Part shown: piece by piece, positions 34,652-44,626 of the stretch
How the letters are laid out: each line of letters opens with the position of its first letter
How positions within the stretch are numbered: the first letter of the stretch is position 1
NCBI GenBank assembly: GCA_016882225.1
Contig: VHCA01000001.1
Span: 1-53,202, forward strand
Reading direction: 5' to 3'
Origin: Candidatus Pelagibacterales bacterium
GTDB lineage: Bacteria; Pseudomonadota; Alphaproteobacteria; Pelagibacterales; Pelagibacteraceae
Length of the DNA: 53,202 nt
Notes under the pieces: generated by a model
Database searches by the model: none
What the model was told of the DNA's origin: nothing
The model's input: only the letters and a program-made list of their open reading frames with translations
Made by a program: the position numbers and the translations under genes

Positions 34652-35164
34652 ATGGAATTTTTAAAAAAAATTTTTTTTATAATTATTTTACTTACATTTA
34701 CAAAAGTATCGTATGGTCAAGTAAAGACTGACGGGCAATATAAAAACTGGTCCGCTAGAAATTCTCTTATAGATAAACAGCTGGTTTGTTTTGCGGTATC
34801 AAGTCCTGTTGGACAAACTCCGAAAAATATAAATAGAGCTGAGGCTAGGCTATTTGTAAGTTTTAGATCAACGGACAAGGTCATGAATGAAGTAAGTGTT
34901 ACAAGTGGATACACCTACAAACCTAATTTTCCTGTGGTCGTTTCCATTAATAAAAAAGAATATGATCTTGAACCCGATGATAACTTTGCCTGGCTCTTAA
35001 GTAATGCTGAAGAAATTGAACTAGTAAATTCAATGAAAAAGGGATCAACTTTAAAAATTCAAGGAGTATCTAACAAGGGTACAAAAACTGAAGATACTTT
35101 TTCTCTTGCGGGTTTTTCTGATGCTTATGAAGCTGCAAAAAAAAGATGTAATTTTTCTAAATGA
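34652..35164 (+). CDS. Invasion-associated locus B (IalB) family exported protein
   Basis: This is a 170-aa exported protein with a signal peptide (hydrophobic [15 protein letters not shown], cleavage near Gln23). The mature part follows the IalB pattern: [21 protein letters not shown] (one cysteine), [19 protein letters not shown], and a C-terminal [13 protein letters not shown] with the second cysteine. Despite its name the family is common in free-living alphaproteobacteria and its role is unknown. The stop overlaps the argG start by 4 bp. Confidence 0.82.
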   Translation: MEFLKKIFFIIILLTFTKVSYGQVKTDGQYKNWSARNSLIDKQLVCFAVSSPVGQTPKNINRAEARLFVSFRSTDKVMNEVSVTSGYTYKPNFPVVVSINKKEYDLEPDDNFAWLLSNAEEIELVNSMKKGSTLKIQGVSNKGTKTEDTFSLAGFSDAYEAAKKRCNFSK

Positions 35165-36348
35165 AAAAAATTAAAAAAATTGTTTTAGCATACTCTGGTG
35201 GACTAGACACATCAGTTATCTTACGGTGGCTTCAAGAAAATTATAAAGCCGAGGTCATTGCATATACAGCTGATCTTGGACAAGAAATTGATAGAAAAAA
35301 AATTCTTAAAAATGCAAAAAGATTAGGTGTTAAAAAAGTTATAATAGAAAATCTAAAAGATATTTTTGTAAAAGATTATATATTTCCAATGATAAGGGGT
35401 AATGCCCTTTATGAGGGTATTTATTTACTTGGAACTTCCATTGCAAGACCGCTCATTGCTAAAAGACAGATTCAAATTGCAAAACAATTTAGAGCTGATG
35501 CAGTATCTCATGGATCTACGGGAAAGGGAAATGATCAAGTTAGATTTGAACTTGCCTATTATTACTTTAACCCAAAAATTAAGATTATAGCTCCTTGGAG
35601 AGAATGGAAGTTTTCATCACGTTCGGATTTAATTCGTTATGCAAAAAAAAATAATATTCCTGTTCCAAAAGATAAAAAGGGAGCCCCTCCATTTTCAGTG
35701 GATGACAATCTATTTCACACGTCAACGGAGGGAAAGGTTCTTGAAGACCCTTCAAAGCCGGCACCTGAATTTATATTTCAGAGAACTATTTCTCCTGAAA
35801 AGGCTCCAAACACTTCATCATTTATAACTATCGGTTTTAAAAACGGAGACCCAGTATCAATTAATGGAAAAAAATATTCTCCAAGTCAGATTCTAACTAA
35901 ACTGAATTATGTAGGCGGAAAAAATGGAGTTGGAAGAGTTGACCTTGTGGAAAATAGATTTATTGGGATTAAATCTAGGGGTGTCTATGAAACACCAGGT
36001 GGAACTATCTTGCTTTTTGCACATAGAGCAATTGAGTCCTTAACCCTTGATAAAGCAACTGCTCACGCAAAAGATGCGGTAATGTCAAGATTTGCAGAAC
36101 TTATTTATAATGGGTTTTGGTATTCTAAGGAAAGGTATAAACTTCAAAAAATTATAGACACAAACAGAAGAAGCGTTGAAGGATCCGTTAAACTTAAAGT
36201 TTATAAAGGAAATATTACAATTATCTCAAGAACCTCTAAGAGAAGTATTTACTCTATGAAAAGAGTTTCCTTTGAAGAAAATAAAACTTTTAATAAAAAA
36301 AGAGTTGAAAATTTTATTAAGAAAAACGCTCGATTGTTAAGAAAATAA
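35161..36348 (+). CDS. argG: Argininosuccinate synthase
   Basis: ArgG joins citrulline and aspartate with ATP, the seventh step of arginine synthesis. The 395-aa protein has the PP-loop [11 protein letters not shown] at residues 10-20, [18 protein letters not shown] for citrulline/aspartate binding, and the C-terminal half with [21 protein letters not shown]. Length is normal. It is coupled by ATGA to the IalB-like gene and followed 7 bp later by the MetE-like gene. argH is not in the window. Confidence 0.96.
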   Translation: MKKIKKIVLAYSGGLDTSVILRWLQENYKAEVIAYTADLGQEIDRKKILKNAKRLGVKKVIIENLKDIFVKDYIFPMIRGNALYEGIYLLGTSIARPLIAKRQIQIAKQFRADAVSHGSTGKGNDQVRFELAYYYFNPKIKIIAPWREWKFSSRSDLIRYAKKNNIPVPKDKKGAPPFSVDDNLFHTSTEGKVLEDPSKPAPEFIFQRTISPEKAPNTSSFITIGFKNGDPVSINGKKYSPSQILTKLNYVGGKNGVGRVDLVENRFIGIKSRGVYETPGGTILLFAHRAIESLTLDKATAHAKDAVMSRFAELIYNGFWYSKERYKLQKIIDTNRRSVEGSVKLKVYKGNITIISRTSKRSIYSMKRVSFEENKTFNKKRVENFIKKNARLLRK

Positions 36349-36355
36349 ATTACAA

Positions 36356-37390
36356 ATGGCTGGTATTCAAACCTGCATTTCTGGAAGTTTACCAAAACCT
36401 GAATGGCTTGCAGAACCAGAGAAGCTTTGGTCTCCTTGGCTTCTTGATGGTGAGAAACTTATTGAAGGAAAAAAAAAAGCAATAAAGATTGCGGTTGAAG
36501 AGCAACTAAAAGCCGGAATTTCAATAATTGCAGATGGAGAACAAACTAGACAACATTTTGTAACAACATTTATTGAAAATTTATCAGGAGTTGATTTTAA
36601 AAATAAAAAAAAAGTTAGAATTAGAGATAGGTACGATGCAGATGTTCCTGTCGTATTTGAAGAAGTTAAAAGATTAAAACCTGTATATGTGCATGATGCT
36701 AGATATTTAAGAACTCAGACTAAGCTTCCAATAAAATATACCCTTCCTGGGCCAATGACGATGGTTGATACTTTATATGATGACTATTACAAAAGTAGAG
36801 AAAAACTTGCTTTACAATTTGCAGAAATTTTAAATTCAGAAGCAAAAGAACTTGAGGCAGCTGGTGTAAACTATATTCAGTTTGATGAACCTGCATTCAA
36901 TGTTTTTTTTGATGATGTAAAACATTGGGGAATTCGTTGTCTTGAAAAAGCAGCTCAGGGCCTAAAATGTAAAACAGTAGTTCATATTTGTTACGGATAT
37001 GGAATTGAAGCTAATATTAATTGGAAAAAAACTTTAGGTAATGAATGGAGACAATATGAAAATATCTTTCCTTTACTTGCAAAAAGCAAAATTAATCAAA
37101 TCAGTTTAGAGTGTCAAAACTCAAAAGTTCCAATCGATTTAATAAAATTACTGAAGGGAAAAGATGTTCTTGTAGGCTCGATTGATGTTGCTACAAAAGA
37201 AATAGAAACTCCTGAACAGGTTTATAAAACATTAAAGAAAGCTTTAGAATTTGTTGAAGCTAAAAACCTTTATGCCTGCACAAATTGTGGAATGGTAAAT
37301 TTGCCAAAACATGTTGCTTATGAAAAAATGAAATCTCTCGCAGGTGGTGCAAAACTTTTAAGTAAAGAACTTGGAATTATTCAAGAATGA
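36356..37390 (+). CDS. Short MetE-like (core) methionine synthase family protein
   Basis: This is the catalytic C-terminal barrel of cobalamin-independent methionine synthase without the duplicated N-terminal barrel: 344 aa against ~750 for MetE. Zinc ligands are visible as His210 and Cys212 (VVHICYGYG), Glu252 (ISLECQ) and Cys311 (CTNCGM). The substrate-region motif YIQFDEPAF is present. Full MetE uses a polyglutamylated methyl-folate; short forms are thought to use other methyl donors such as methylcobalamin-protein or alternative folates. The donor cannot be read here. It follows argG by 7 bp and overlaps folD tail-to-tail by 10 bp. Confidence 0.85.
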   Translation: MAGIQTCISGSLPKPEWLAEPEKLWSPWLLDGEKLIEGKKKAIKIAVEEQLKAGISIIADGEQTRQHFVTTFIENLSGVDFKNKKKVRIRDRYDADVPVVFEEVKRLKPVYVHDARYLRTQTKLPIKYTLPGPMTMVDTLYDDYYKSREKLALQFAEILNSEAKELEAAGVNYIQFDEPAFNVFFDDVKHWGIRCLEKAAQGLKCKTVVHICYGYGIEANINWKKTLGNEWRQYENIFPLLAKSKINQISLECQNSKVPIDLIKLLKGKDVLVGSIDVATKEIETPEQVYKTLKKALEFVEAKNLYACTNCGMVNLPKHVAYEKMKSLAGGAKLLSKELGIIQE

Positions 37391-38235
37391 ATATTTTTAT
37401 AGGCCTTTAATGTATTATTTAATAAGCATGCGATGGTCATAGGACCTACTCCGCCTGGAACCGGTGTAATGGCATAAGCTTTTTTTCTAACACTTTCAAA
37501 ATCAACATCTCCTACAATTTTAGAAGAACCTTTAAAATTTATTCGGTTTATTCCAACATCAATAACAATTGCTCCTCGTTTAACCCAATCACCTTTTACA
37601 AGTTTAGCTCTGCCAACAGCTGCAATTACAATAGCTGCTTGTCTGCAAAGGTGTTTAAGATTTTTAGTTTTAGAATGGGCAATCGTGACAGTGCAATCTT
37701 CTTTTAGAAGAAGTTGTGTCATAGGTTTTCCATTCAAATTAGATCTTCCAATAATTAAAGCATTTAAGCCTGAAAGATTTTTCTTAATGCTCTTTAATAA
37801 AATATAACAACCGAGCGGAGTACAAGGCACAAACGAGTCTTTTCCAATAGATAAATTTCCAACATTCGTTGCATGAAATCCATCTACATCTTTTAGGGGA
37901 TTTATAGTTTCAATTACGCTATTTGAATTAATGTGTTTTGGAAGGGGTAACTGGATTAAAATTCCATGAACCCTTGGGTTTTTGTTTAATTTTTTAACTA
38001 CAGTTATTAATTTTTGCTGAGATATTGAAGATTTAAACCGCAGTACACTTGAATTCATTCCAACCTCTTTTGCAGATAGCTGTTTGTTTTTAACATAAAT
38101 TGCACTTGCAGGATGATCTCCAACTAAAATTACAGTTAGGCCAGGAATAAGTTTTTTTCTTTTTTTAATTTTTAATATTTGAGATTTTATTTTAGCCCTT
38201 AACGCTTTAGCAAATTTTTTACCATCAATGATCAA
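37381..38235 (-). CDS. folD: Bifunctional methylenetetrahydrofolate dehydrogenase/cyclohydrolase
   Basis: FolD interconverts methylene-, methenyl- and formyl-tetrahydrofolate for purines, Met and glycine/serine metabolism. The 284-aa protein shows VGDHPASAIYVKNKQ (catalytic Lys in the YxxxK pattern), HGILIQLPLPKH, NPLKDVDGFH, GRSNLNGKPM and PGGVGPMTIACLL. Length is standard. It lies 12 bp after hemD and its end overlaps the convergent MetE-like gene by 10 bp, so there is no room for a terminator. Confidence 0.95.
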   Translation of the reverse strand: MIIDGKKFAKALRAKIKSQILKIKKRKKLIPGLTVILVGDHPASAIYVKNKQLSAKEVGMNSSVLRFKSSISQQKLITVVKKLNKNPRVHGILIQLPLPKHINSNSVIETINPLKDVDGFHATNVGNLSIGKDSFVPCTPLGCYILLKSIKKNLSGLNALIIGRSNLNGKPMTQLLLKEDCTVTIAHSKTKNLKHLCRQAAIVIAAVGRAKLVKGDWVKRGAIVIDVGINRINFKGSSKIVGDVDFESVRKKAYAITPVPGGVGPMTIACLLNNTLKAYKNIHS

Positions 38236-38247
38236 CGCAAACTCCTT

Positions 38248-38940
38248 TTAGTTGGATAATGATATTTCTTCATTTCCAAGATCAAAAACTTTTATATTTT
38301 TCCAAGGTAATCTTTTTAAAGTATTTGCAACTGGAATGCTAATACAATTCAGTACGCATTGTTTCAAACCGTCTGAAAGTTTAAAATTTAAAATAATTTT
38401 ATGCAATTGATCGGCTGCTCTTTTAGAATAGACAAAAATAGTATCAATCTCTTTATTTTGAATGCTGGATATTAATTTCGGATCGATATTTTTATTAACT
38501 TCGGTTGTATAATTTATCAAACTTTCAACATAAAAATTATTATGTTTAAAATCTTTTTCTAAATCATGTGAGACGAATTCTCCTCTTACATAAAGAAACT
38601 TTTCTTTATCCCTTTCGCAAAGATTAAATATTAACTCCTTGAGCTGATTATAGTTTCCTGAGGCCGAATAAATATTAATAAAACCTTTCTGTTTTGCAAC
38701 TTCTGCTGTGTGATCTCCAACACAAAAACATTTTAGATGACGAACATCCTCTATTGTTGGAAGATATAATACACCATTTGCGCTTGTAAAAATAATAGAG
38801 GTGTACTTTTTATAATTTACTATTGGTATATTTATTTTTTTTGAAATTAAAATTGGAAACAAACTTACTTTATGGCCTTTAATAGAGAGACGTTGGACTA
38901 AGGATGGCGCAACATCACTTTTTGTTAATAGTATGTGCAA
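38248..38940 (-). CDS. hemD: Uroporphyrinogen-III synthase
   Basis: HemD closes hydroxymethylbilane to uroporphyrinogen III, the precursor of heme and cobalamin. The family is poorly conserved. The 230-aa length, IIFTSANGVLYL, and TIFVYSKRAADQLHKI, plus the start overlapping hemC by 26 bp, support the call. The N-terminal MHILLTKSDVAPSLVQRL fits the usual reading of an R-containing first strand only in part. Confidence comes mainly from position. Confidence 0.82.
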   Translation of the reverse strand: MHILLTKSDVAPSLVQRLSIKGHKVSLFPILISKKINIPIVNYKKYTSIIFTSANGVLYLPTIEDVRHLKCFCVGDHTAEVAKQKGFINIYSASGNYNQLKELIFNLCERDKEKFLYVRGEFVSHDLEKDFKHNNFYVESLINYTTEVNKNIDPKLISSIQNKEIDTIFVYSKRAADQLHKIILNFKLSDGLKQCVLNCISIPVANTLKRLPWKNIKVFDLGNEEISLSN

Positions 38941-39880
38941 GTTTTGTCTCCGATACTATAAAGTTTTCTCCTGCTTGAGATAAAATTTCAGCTGCAACAT
39001 CAAATCCTATTTTATCTGCTTTCTCAACTGGACCAGTTTTATGAGCTTTAAAAGATTTTTTTCCATCAATAGATAAAAGTTCAGCTTGAAGAAAAATATC
39101 ACCATCATCATTAATAATAGCATTAGCACCAACTGCTGTATCGCACGCTCCTTTTAAAGCATCTAAAAACGACCGCTCTGTCTTTGCAAGAATTGCTGTC
39201 TCTTTATCATTAACAGATTTTAATATTTCTTTTATTTCTAAATCATCATCTCTACACTGAATAGTTACAATCCCTTGACCTGCGGATGGTAAAATTGTGT
39301 CTTTTGAAAAATATTCTTTTATATCGGAGTGAAATCCTAATCTCTTAAGGCCTGATGCTGAAAGAATTATAGAATCGATTAAACCATTTTTCATTTTATC
39401 AATTCGACTGTCGATGTTTCCCCTAAAAGAAACCATCTTAATATCTTCTCTTAATCGCTTAAGCTGTGCAAATCGCCTAACGGAAGACGTTCCAATAGTT
39501 GAACCTGGTTTAAGTTCTTTAAATGAATTTGCAATTGGAGATAAAAAAACATCGCGCTCATCAGTTCTTTTTAAAAAGCATGTAAGGGATAAGCCTTTCG
39601 TTAAAATAGTTGGAATGTCTTTTAAAGAATGAACAGCCACATCAATTTCTTTTCTAAGTAAACTCTCCTCTATTTCTTTAACAAACAAGCCTTTGCCACC
39701 CATCATGCCAAGATTTTGAGTCTTAAATTTATCGCCTGATGTTTTAATAACTTTGATAACTATTTGCTCTTTTTGAACATAGGGATATGCAAGCATTAAC
39801 TCATCTTTAAAATGTTCAGTTTGTGCTAAGGATAATCTACTACCTCTTGTGCCAATAATAATTTTTCTATTTCGTAACAT
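38915..39880 (-). CDS. hemC: Porphobilinogen deaminase (hydroxymethylbilane synthase)
   Basis: HemC builds the linear tetrapyrrole from four porphobilinogens on a dipyrromethane cofactor. The 321-aa protein has IGTRGSRLSLAQTEHFKD, HSLKDIPT and TIGTSSVRRFAQL. The substrate-loop region RGNIDSRIDKM follows, and the cofactor cysteine is Cys246 in ALKGACDTAVGANA. It is divergent from tsaD, an arrangement common in alphaproteobacteria. The 67-bp spacer (39881-39947) must hold both promoters. Confidence 0.95.
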   Translation of the reverse strand: MLRNRKIIIGTRGSRLSLAQTEHFKDELMLAYPYVQKEQIVIKVIKTSGDKFKTQNLGMMGGKGLFVKEIEESLLRKEIDVAVHSLKDIPTILTKGLSLTCFLKRTDERDVFLSPIANSFKELKPGSTIGTSSVRRFAQLKRLREDIKMVSFRGNIDSRIDKMKNGLIDSIILSASGLKRLGFHSDIKEYFSKDTILPSAGQGIVTIQCRDDDLEIKEILKSVNDKETAILAKTERSFLDALKGACDTAVGANAIINDDGDIFLQAELLSIDGKKSFKAHKTGPVEKADKIGFDVAAEILSQAGENFIVSETKLAHTINKK

Positions 39881-39947
39881 TCGTATTTCAAAAGTGTTCT
39901 ATGTATATTATTTCTTTTAGGGAAGTGACAGGAAATCACAGCCAATT

Positions 39948-41018
39948 ATGAAAGATAATCTTATTTTTTTAGGTATTGAAACAAGTTGTGATGAGACGGC
40001 AGCATCAGTTGTAAGTGTAAAAAATAATAAGGCAGTCATTCACTCTAACGTCATATCCTCACAGGTTGAAGAACATTTAAAGTTTGGAGGAGTTGTCCCT
40101 GAAAATGCTGCAAGGTCTCATGCAGAAAAAATTGATATTATTATTAAGAAGGCAATGACTGACTCAAGATGTAAATTTGAAGATCTGGATGGAATTGCAA
40201 CAACAGCAGGACCAGGCCTTCTTGTATGTTTAATGGTTGGACTAAGTGCTGGTAAAACTCTTGCTGGATTTTTAAAAAAACCGTTTCTTGCAATTAATCA
40301 TCTCGAAGGTCACGCACTAACTCCAAGAATGTTTGAACATATAGAGTTTCCATACCTGCTTCTTTTAATTTCTGGAGGGCATTCTCAGTTTCTTATCGCA
40401 GAAGGTGTTGGAAAATATAAAAGGATAGGAACAAGTATCGATGATGCCTTGGGTGAAGCTTTTGATAAAACTGCAAAAATGATTGGCCTCAGTTATCCTG
40501 GTGGACCAAAAATTGAAAAACTTGCAGAAAAGGGAGATCCAAATTTTTATAAATTACCAAAACCCATTTTTAATAATCCAGGATGCAATATGTCCTTTGC
40601 AGGATTAAAAACATCTATTTTGCAAATCTCAAAAAAAATAAAAAATAAAAAAGCTAAAGAAAATTTGGCGGCATCATTTCAAAAAACTATTAACGATATA
40701 CTTTATAAAAAATGCTCAAATGCCATGCATGAGTTTTTAAAATTATATAAACCAAAAAATAATCATTTTATTGTATCTGGAGGAGTTGCGGCAAATCAAA
40801 GTATTAGGAATAATCTAAGAGCATTAAGTGAAAAACTTAACTTTAGTATTTTCTTTCCTCCCTTTGAACTATGCACTGATAATGGTGCCATGATTGCATG
40901 GGCAGGAATTGAAAGATTTAGACTGGGCTTTAGAGATGAACTTAATTTTGAGGCAAGACCAAGGTGGCCTTTAGATATGAATGCTCCTTTCTTAAAAGGA
41001 GCTGGAGTTAAGCACTAA
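39948..41018 (+). CDS. tsaD: tRNA N6-threonylcarbamoyladenosine synthase subunit TsaD
   Basis: TsaD transfers threonylcarbamoyl onto A37 of ANN-decoding tRNAs, with TsaB and TsaE. The 356-aa protein has the ASKHA motif GIETSCDETAASVV, the metal-binding HLEGHALTPR, and the nucleotide-site segments LLLISGGHSQFLIAE and SGGVAANQSIR. It ends with CTDNGAMIAWAGIER, which contains the catalytic/ATPase segment. Divergent to hemC. The 75-bp spacer to the EVE gene contains a TTGACA box. Confidence 0.96.
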   Translation: MKDNLIFLGIETSCDETAASVVSVKNNKAVIHSNVISSQVEEHLKFGGVVPENAARSHAEKIDIIIKKAMTDSRCKFEDLDGIATTAGPGLLVCLMVGLSAGKTLAGFLKKPFLAINHLEGHALTPRMFEHIEFPYLLLLISGGHSQFLIAEGVGKYKRIGTSIDDALGEAFDKTAKMIGLSYPGGPKIEKLAEKGDPNFYKLPKPIFNNPGCNMSFAGLKTSILQISKKIKNKKAKENLAASFQKTINDILYKKCSNAMHEFLKLYKPKNNHFIVSGGVAANQSIRNNLRALSEKLNFSIFFPPFELCTDNGAMIAWAGIERFRLGFRDELNFEARPRWPLDMNAPFLKGAGVKH

Positions 41019-41061
41019 ATTTTTAAAAATGCTTATTTACCAATACTTTTTTGGCTTTGTT

Positions 41062-41091
41062 TTGACACGAGACGTACTGTTTTAATGTAAT
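41062..41091 (+). promoter_or_regulatory. Possible promoter for EVE-acs unit
   Basis: A perfect TTGACA (41062-41067) is followed after 18 bases by TGTAAT (41086-41091), just two bases before the ATG at 41094. Transcription would begin at or after the ATG, implying a leaderless message or a different -10. The box match is strong but its meaning is unsure. Confidence 0.35.
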
Positions 41092-41093
41092 TT

Positions 41094-41507
41094 ATGAATT
41101 ATTGGTTATTAAAATCAGAACCATCAACGTGGTCTTTCGAGGATCAAAAAAAAGCTGGAACAAAAGGAACTATCTGGGATGGGGTTAGAAATTTTCAAGC
41201 TGCAAAATACCTTAAGAGTATGAAGGTTGCTGATCTTTGTTTTTTTTATCATTCTGGTGAAGAAAGACAGATAGTTGGATTAGTTAAGGTCAAGAAAGCT
41301 GCATTTTTAGATCCAACAGATAAAGATAAGAGATTTGTTGCAGTTGAAGTGATGTTTGAAAAAGACCTAAAGTTACCAGTAACTCTGGAAAGCATTAAAA
41401 AAACAAAGGAAATTAGTCACTTACCATTAATTAAACAAAGCAGATTATCGGTAATGCCTATAGATTCAAAAAGCTGGAATATTATTTCTAAGATGGGTAG
41501 AATTTAA
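41094..41507 (+). CDS. EVE domain-containing protein
   Basis: EVE domains belong to the PUA-like superfamily and are thought to bind modified nucleic acid bases. The 137-aa protein starts exactly where the family does ([17 protein letters not shown]). It has [39 protein letters not shown] and a C-terminal [16 protein letters not shown], all typical. This supports the ATG chosen. It precedes acs by 19 bp. Confidence 0.92.
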   Translation: MNYWLLKSEPSTWSFEDQKKAGTKGTIWDGVRNFQAAKYLKSMKVADLCFFYHSGEERQIVGLVKVKKAAFLDPTDKDKRFVAVEVMFEKDLKLPVTLESIKKTKEISHLPLIKQSRLSVMPIDSKSWNIISKMGRI

Positions 41508-41526
41508 AAAAAATAAGGGAGGCATA

Positions 41527-43566
41527 ATGCCTAAAAAAAAGAAAAAATCTAAACCTTTAAAAAAAAAAATTAAAGTTAAAGCTAAAGTTAAAAAAATTAA
41601 AAAAGTAAAGTCAGCAACTAAAAAGGGATCAAATAATTTATTATTTAAAGTTCCAGAAAGTTGGGCAAAAAATTCTTATGTAGATAAAAAAGCATATGAG
41701 GCAAAATACAAAGACTCTATAAAAAATAATGACTCTTTTTGGGAAAAAGAGGGAAAAAGAATTGATTGGATTAAACCTTATACAAAAATTAAGGATGTTA
41801 AATACAGTTCAAATGATGTGTCTATTAAGTGGTTTTACGATGGCACATTAAACGTATCTTATAACTGTATCGACAGACATCTTCCAAAAAAATCAAACCA
41901 CACTGCAATAATATTTGAAGGCGATGACCCAAGTGTTTCCAAAAATATCACGTATCAAGAATTAAGTGAGGAGGTTTGTAAACTTGCAAACGGACTTAAA
42001 GATATTGGTGTTAAAAAAGGAGACAGGGTTACCATTTATATGCCAATGGTACCTGAGGCTGTTTACTCTATGCTTGCCTGCGCAAGAATTGGTGCAGTAC
42101 ACTCAGTAGTATTTGGAGGTTTTTCTCCAGACTCTCTTGCAAACAGAATACTTGATTGTAAGTCAGAATATTTAATAACTGCAGATGAAGGTATTAGGGG
42201 TCAGAAGGTTATACCTCTAAAGAAAAACTGTGATGAAGCACTAAAATCATGTCCTGATATAAAAAAATGTGTTGTATTAAAAAGAACTGGCGGAGCAATT
42301 GGATGGTCTGAGGGAAGGGATGTTTGGTACCACGAGCTTATAAGGAACGCATCGACAACTTGTGAGCCTGAAGAAATGAATGCTGAAGATCCTTTATTTA
42401 TTCTTTACACATCAGGATCAACCGGAAAACCTAAAGGAGTTTTACATACAAGCGGTGGGTACATTGTCTACGCTTCAATGACTCATCAATTTATTTTTAA
42501 TTATAAAGATGATGACATCTATTGGTGTACAGCTGATGTTGGTTGGGTCACTGGTCATAGTTATATCGTCTACGGACCACTTGCTAATGGAGCAACAACC
42601 TTAGTATTTGAAGGAATACCAACTTACCCCGATGCAAGTAGATTTTGGAAAGTTTGCGACAAACACAAAGTAACTATTTTTTATACGGCACCAACCGCAC
42701 TTAGATCTTTAATGCGTGAAGGTGATGCGATGGTTAAAAAGGCATCTAGAAAGTCTTTAAGGCTTTTAGGCTCCGTTGGTGAACCTATCAATCCTGAGGC
42801 ATGGCTTTGGTATCATAGAGTTGTTGGTGAAAAACGTTGTCCAATTGTTGATACCTGGTGGCAAACGGAGACAGGTGGAATTTTAATTTCTCCTCAGCCT
42901 GGAGCAATCGATCTTAAGCCTGGATCTGCAACAAAACCTTTTTATGGAATTCTTCCAGCAATCTTAGATGAGAAAGGAAAAGAACTGAAGGGTGCGTGTG
43001 AGGGAAGACTTTGTATGAGTAAGTCATGGCCTGGTCAAATGAGAACTGTTTATGGAAATCATCAGCGCTTTATTGAAACATATTTTTCTCAGCATAATGG
43101 CTATTACTTCACAGGTGATGGATGCAGACGGGATAAAGATGGATACTACTGGATTACAGGAAGAGTTGATGATGTAATTATTGTATCAGGCCACAACCTT
43201 GGAACTGCTGAAATAGAAAGTGCTTTTGTTTCTCATCCAAAAGTTGCTGAGGCTGCGGTTGTTGGATACCCACATGATATAAAGGGACAAGGACTGTACT
43301 GTTATGTAACCTTAAAAGCTGGCGAAGAAGGGTCTGATGCTCTAACACAGGAACTAAAACAAACAGTTAGAAAAATCATCGGTCCACTTGCAACACCGGA
43401 TTTAATTCACTTTACTCCTGGACTTCCAAAGACAAGATCAGGAAAAATTATGCGAAGAATACTTAGAAAGGTTGCTGAAAACCAATTTGATAATCTTGGA
43501 GACACTTCAACGCTTGCAGATCCTTCGGTTGTTCAAAGTTTAATTGATAACAGACTTAATAAATAA
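41527..43566 (+). CDS. acs: Acetyl-CoA synthetase with polylysine N-terminal extension
   Basis: Acs activates acetate with ATP and CoA. The adenylation motifs are present: [13 protein letters not shown] (P-loop), WWQTETGG, and [29 protein letters not shown] holds the Lys640 regulated by acetylation in this family. The 679-aa length exceeds the usual ~650 because the first ~35 residues are basic (19 Lys in the first 33). AAGGGAGG at 41515-41522, four bases before the ATG, supports this start, so the extension is probably translated. A Na+ symporter of ActP-like type lies 3 kb downstream. Confidence 0.94.
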   Translation: MPKKKKKSKPLKKKIKVKAKVKKIKKVKSATKKGSNNLLFKVPESWAKNSYVDKKAYEAKYKDSIKNNDSFWEKEGKRIDWIKPYTKIKDVKYSSNDVSIKWFYDGTLNVSYNCIDRHLPKKSNHTAIIFEGDDPSVSKNITYQELSEEVCKLANGLKDIGVKKGDRVTIYMPMVPEAVYSMLACARIGAVHSVVFGGFSPDSLANRILDCKSEYLITADEGIRGQKVIPLKKNCDEALKSCPDIKKCVVLKRTGGAIGWSEGRDVWYHELIRNASTTCEPEEMNAEDPLFILYTSGSTGKPKGVLHTSGGYIVYASMTHQFIFNYKDDDIYWCTADVGWVTGHSYIVYGPLANGATTLVFEGIPTYPDASRFWKVCDKHKVTIFYTAPTALRSLMREGDAMVKKASRKSLRLLGSVGEPINPEAWLWYHRVVGEKRCPIVDTWWQTETGGILISPQPGAIDLKPGSATKPFYGILPAILDEKGKELKGACEGRLCMSKSWPGQMRTVYGNHQRFIETYFSQHNGYYFTGDGCRRDKDGYYWITGRVDDVIIVSGHNLGTAEIESAFVSHPKVAEAAVVGYPHDIKGQGLYCYVTLKAGEEGSDALTQELKQTVRKIIGPLATPDLIHFTPGLPKTRSGKIMRRILRKVAENQFDNLGDTSTLADPSVVQSLIDNRLNK

Positions 43567-43617
43567 ACTTTTTAAGTTGTATATTAGAAGACCCTTAAGT
43601 ATCTATAACCGTATCAT

Positions 43618-44622
43618 ATGGATAAGGTTTTAATCACGGGTGCAGCAGGTTTTTTAGGATCACATCTTGCAGATCATTTAATTCAAAAAGGCTTCCATGT
43701 TGTTGGTGTTGATAGTCTGCTTGGAGGAGATCTTGAAAATGTAAATAAAAAAGTAGAGTTCTATAAGTACGACTGCCAAGATTTTGAAAAAATAAATAAA
43801 ATTACAAAAGGAGTTAAATATATTTATCACTGCGCAGCAACTGCACACGAAGGACTTTCAGTATTTTCCCCTGTTGAGATTGCAAAAAATAATTTAGTTG
43901 CATCCAATAGTGTAATTGCAGCGGGTGTTAACAATAAAGTAAAGCGTATTATCTATTGCTCTTCCATGGCTCGCTATGGTTCACAAAAACTTCCATTTAC
44001 AGAGGACATGAAGCCCATGCCAATTGATCCTTACGGAATTTGTAAAGTTGCAGGCGAAGAAACACTAAAAATTTTATGTAACTTAAACAAAATAGAATGG
44101 GTGATTGCAGTTCCTCATAATATTATAGGACCCAAACAAAAATACGATGACCCCTTTAGAAACGTTGTGTCAATTTTCTTAAATAGAATGCTTCTTGGAA
44201 AATCTCCAATAATTTACGGTGATGGAAATCAAAAAAGATGCTTCTCCTATGTGGATGATTGCATTTTTTGCCTTCTTAAAATGCTAGATAGTAAGGAAGT
44301 TGTTGGACAAGTTATCAATATTGGTCCTGATGAAGAATTTGTAACTATTAATAAAGTTGCCGAAATTTGTTCAAATGTAACAGGATCCAATCTTAAACCT
44401 GAATATTTCCCAGACAGACCCCAAGAAGTTAGGGAGGCAACGTGCTCTGCTGATAAAGCTAGAAAACTATTAGATTATAAAACGACCACATCCTTAGAAG
44501 ATGGAATTAAAAGCACATTTAATTACATTAAAAAAAGAGGGGCAAAAGAATTTAAATATCACATAAATATTGAAATAGATAACGAGCTAACACCTAAAAC
44601 TTGGAAAAATAAATTAATGTAA
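43618..44622 (+). CDS. NAD-dependent sugar epimerase/dehydratase
   Basis: This is a 334-aa extended short-chain dehydrogenase acting on a nucleotide sugar. The N-terminus has the NAD motif TGAAGFLGSHLADHL. The catalytic pair is in DPYGICKVAGE (YxxxK), with SSMARYG before it. GDGNQKRCFSYVDDC is typical of the sugar-binding half. GalE/WbpP-like or UDP-glucuronate-type substrates are possible. It is convergent with a glycosyltransferase gene 4 bp away, suggesting a small surface-polysaccharide locus. Confidence 0.88.
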   Translation: MDKVLITGAAGFLGSHLADHLIQKGFHVVGVDSLLGGDLENVNKKVEFYKYDCQDFEKINKITKGVKYIYHCAATAHEGLSVFSPVEIAKNNLVASNSVIAAGVNNKVKRIIYCSSMARYGSQKLPFTEDMKPMPIDPYGICKVAGEETLKILCNLNKIEWVIAVPHNIIGPKQKYDDPFRNVVSIFLNRMLLGKSPIIYGDGNQKRCFSYVDDCIFCLLKMLDSKEVVGQVINIGPDEEFVTINKVAEICSNVTGSNLKPEYFPDRPQEVREATCSADKARKLLDYKTTTSLEDGIKSTFNYIKKRGAKEFKYHINIEIDNELTPKTWKNKLM

Positions 44623-44626
44623 GCAA

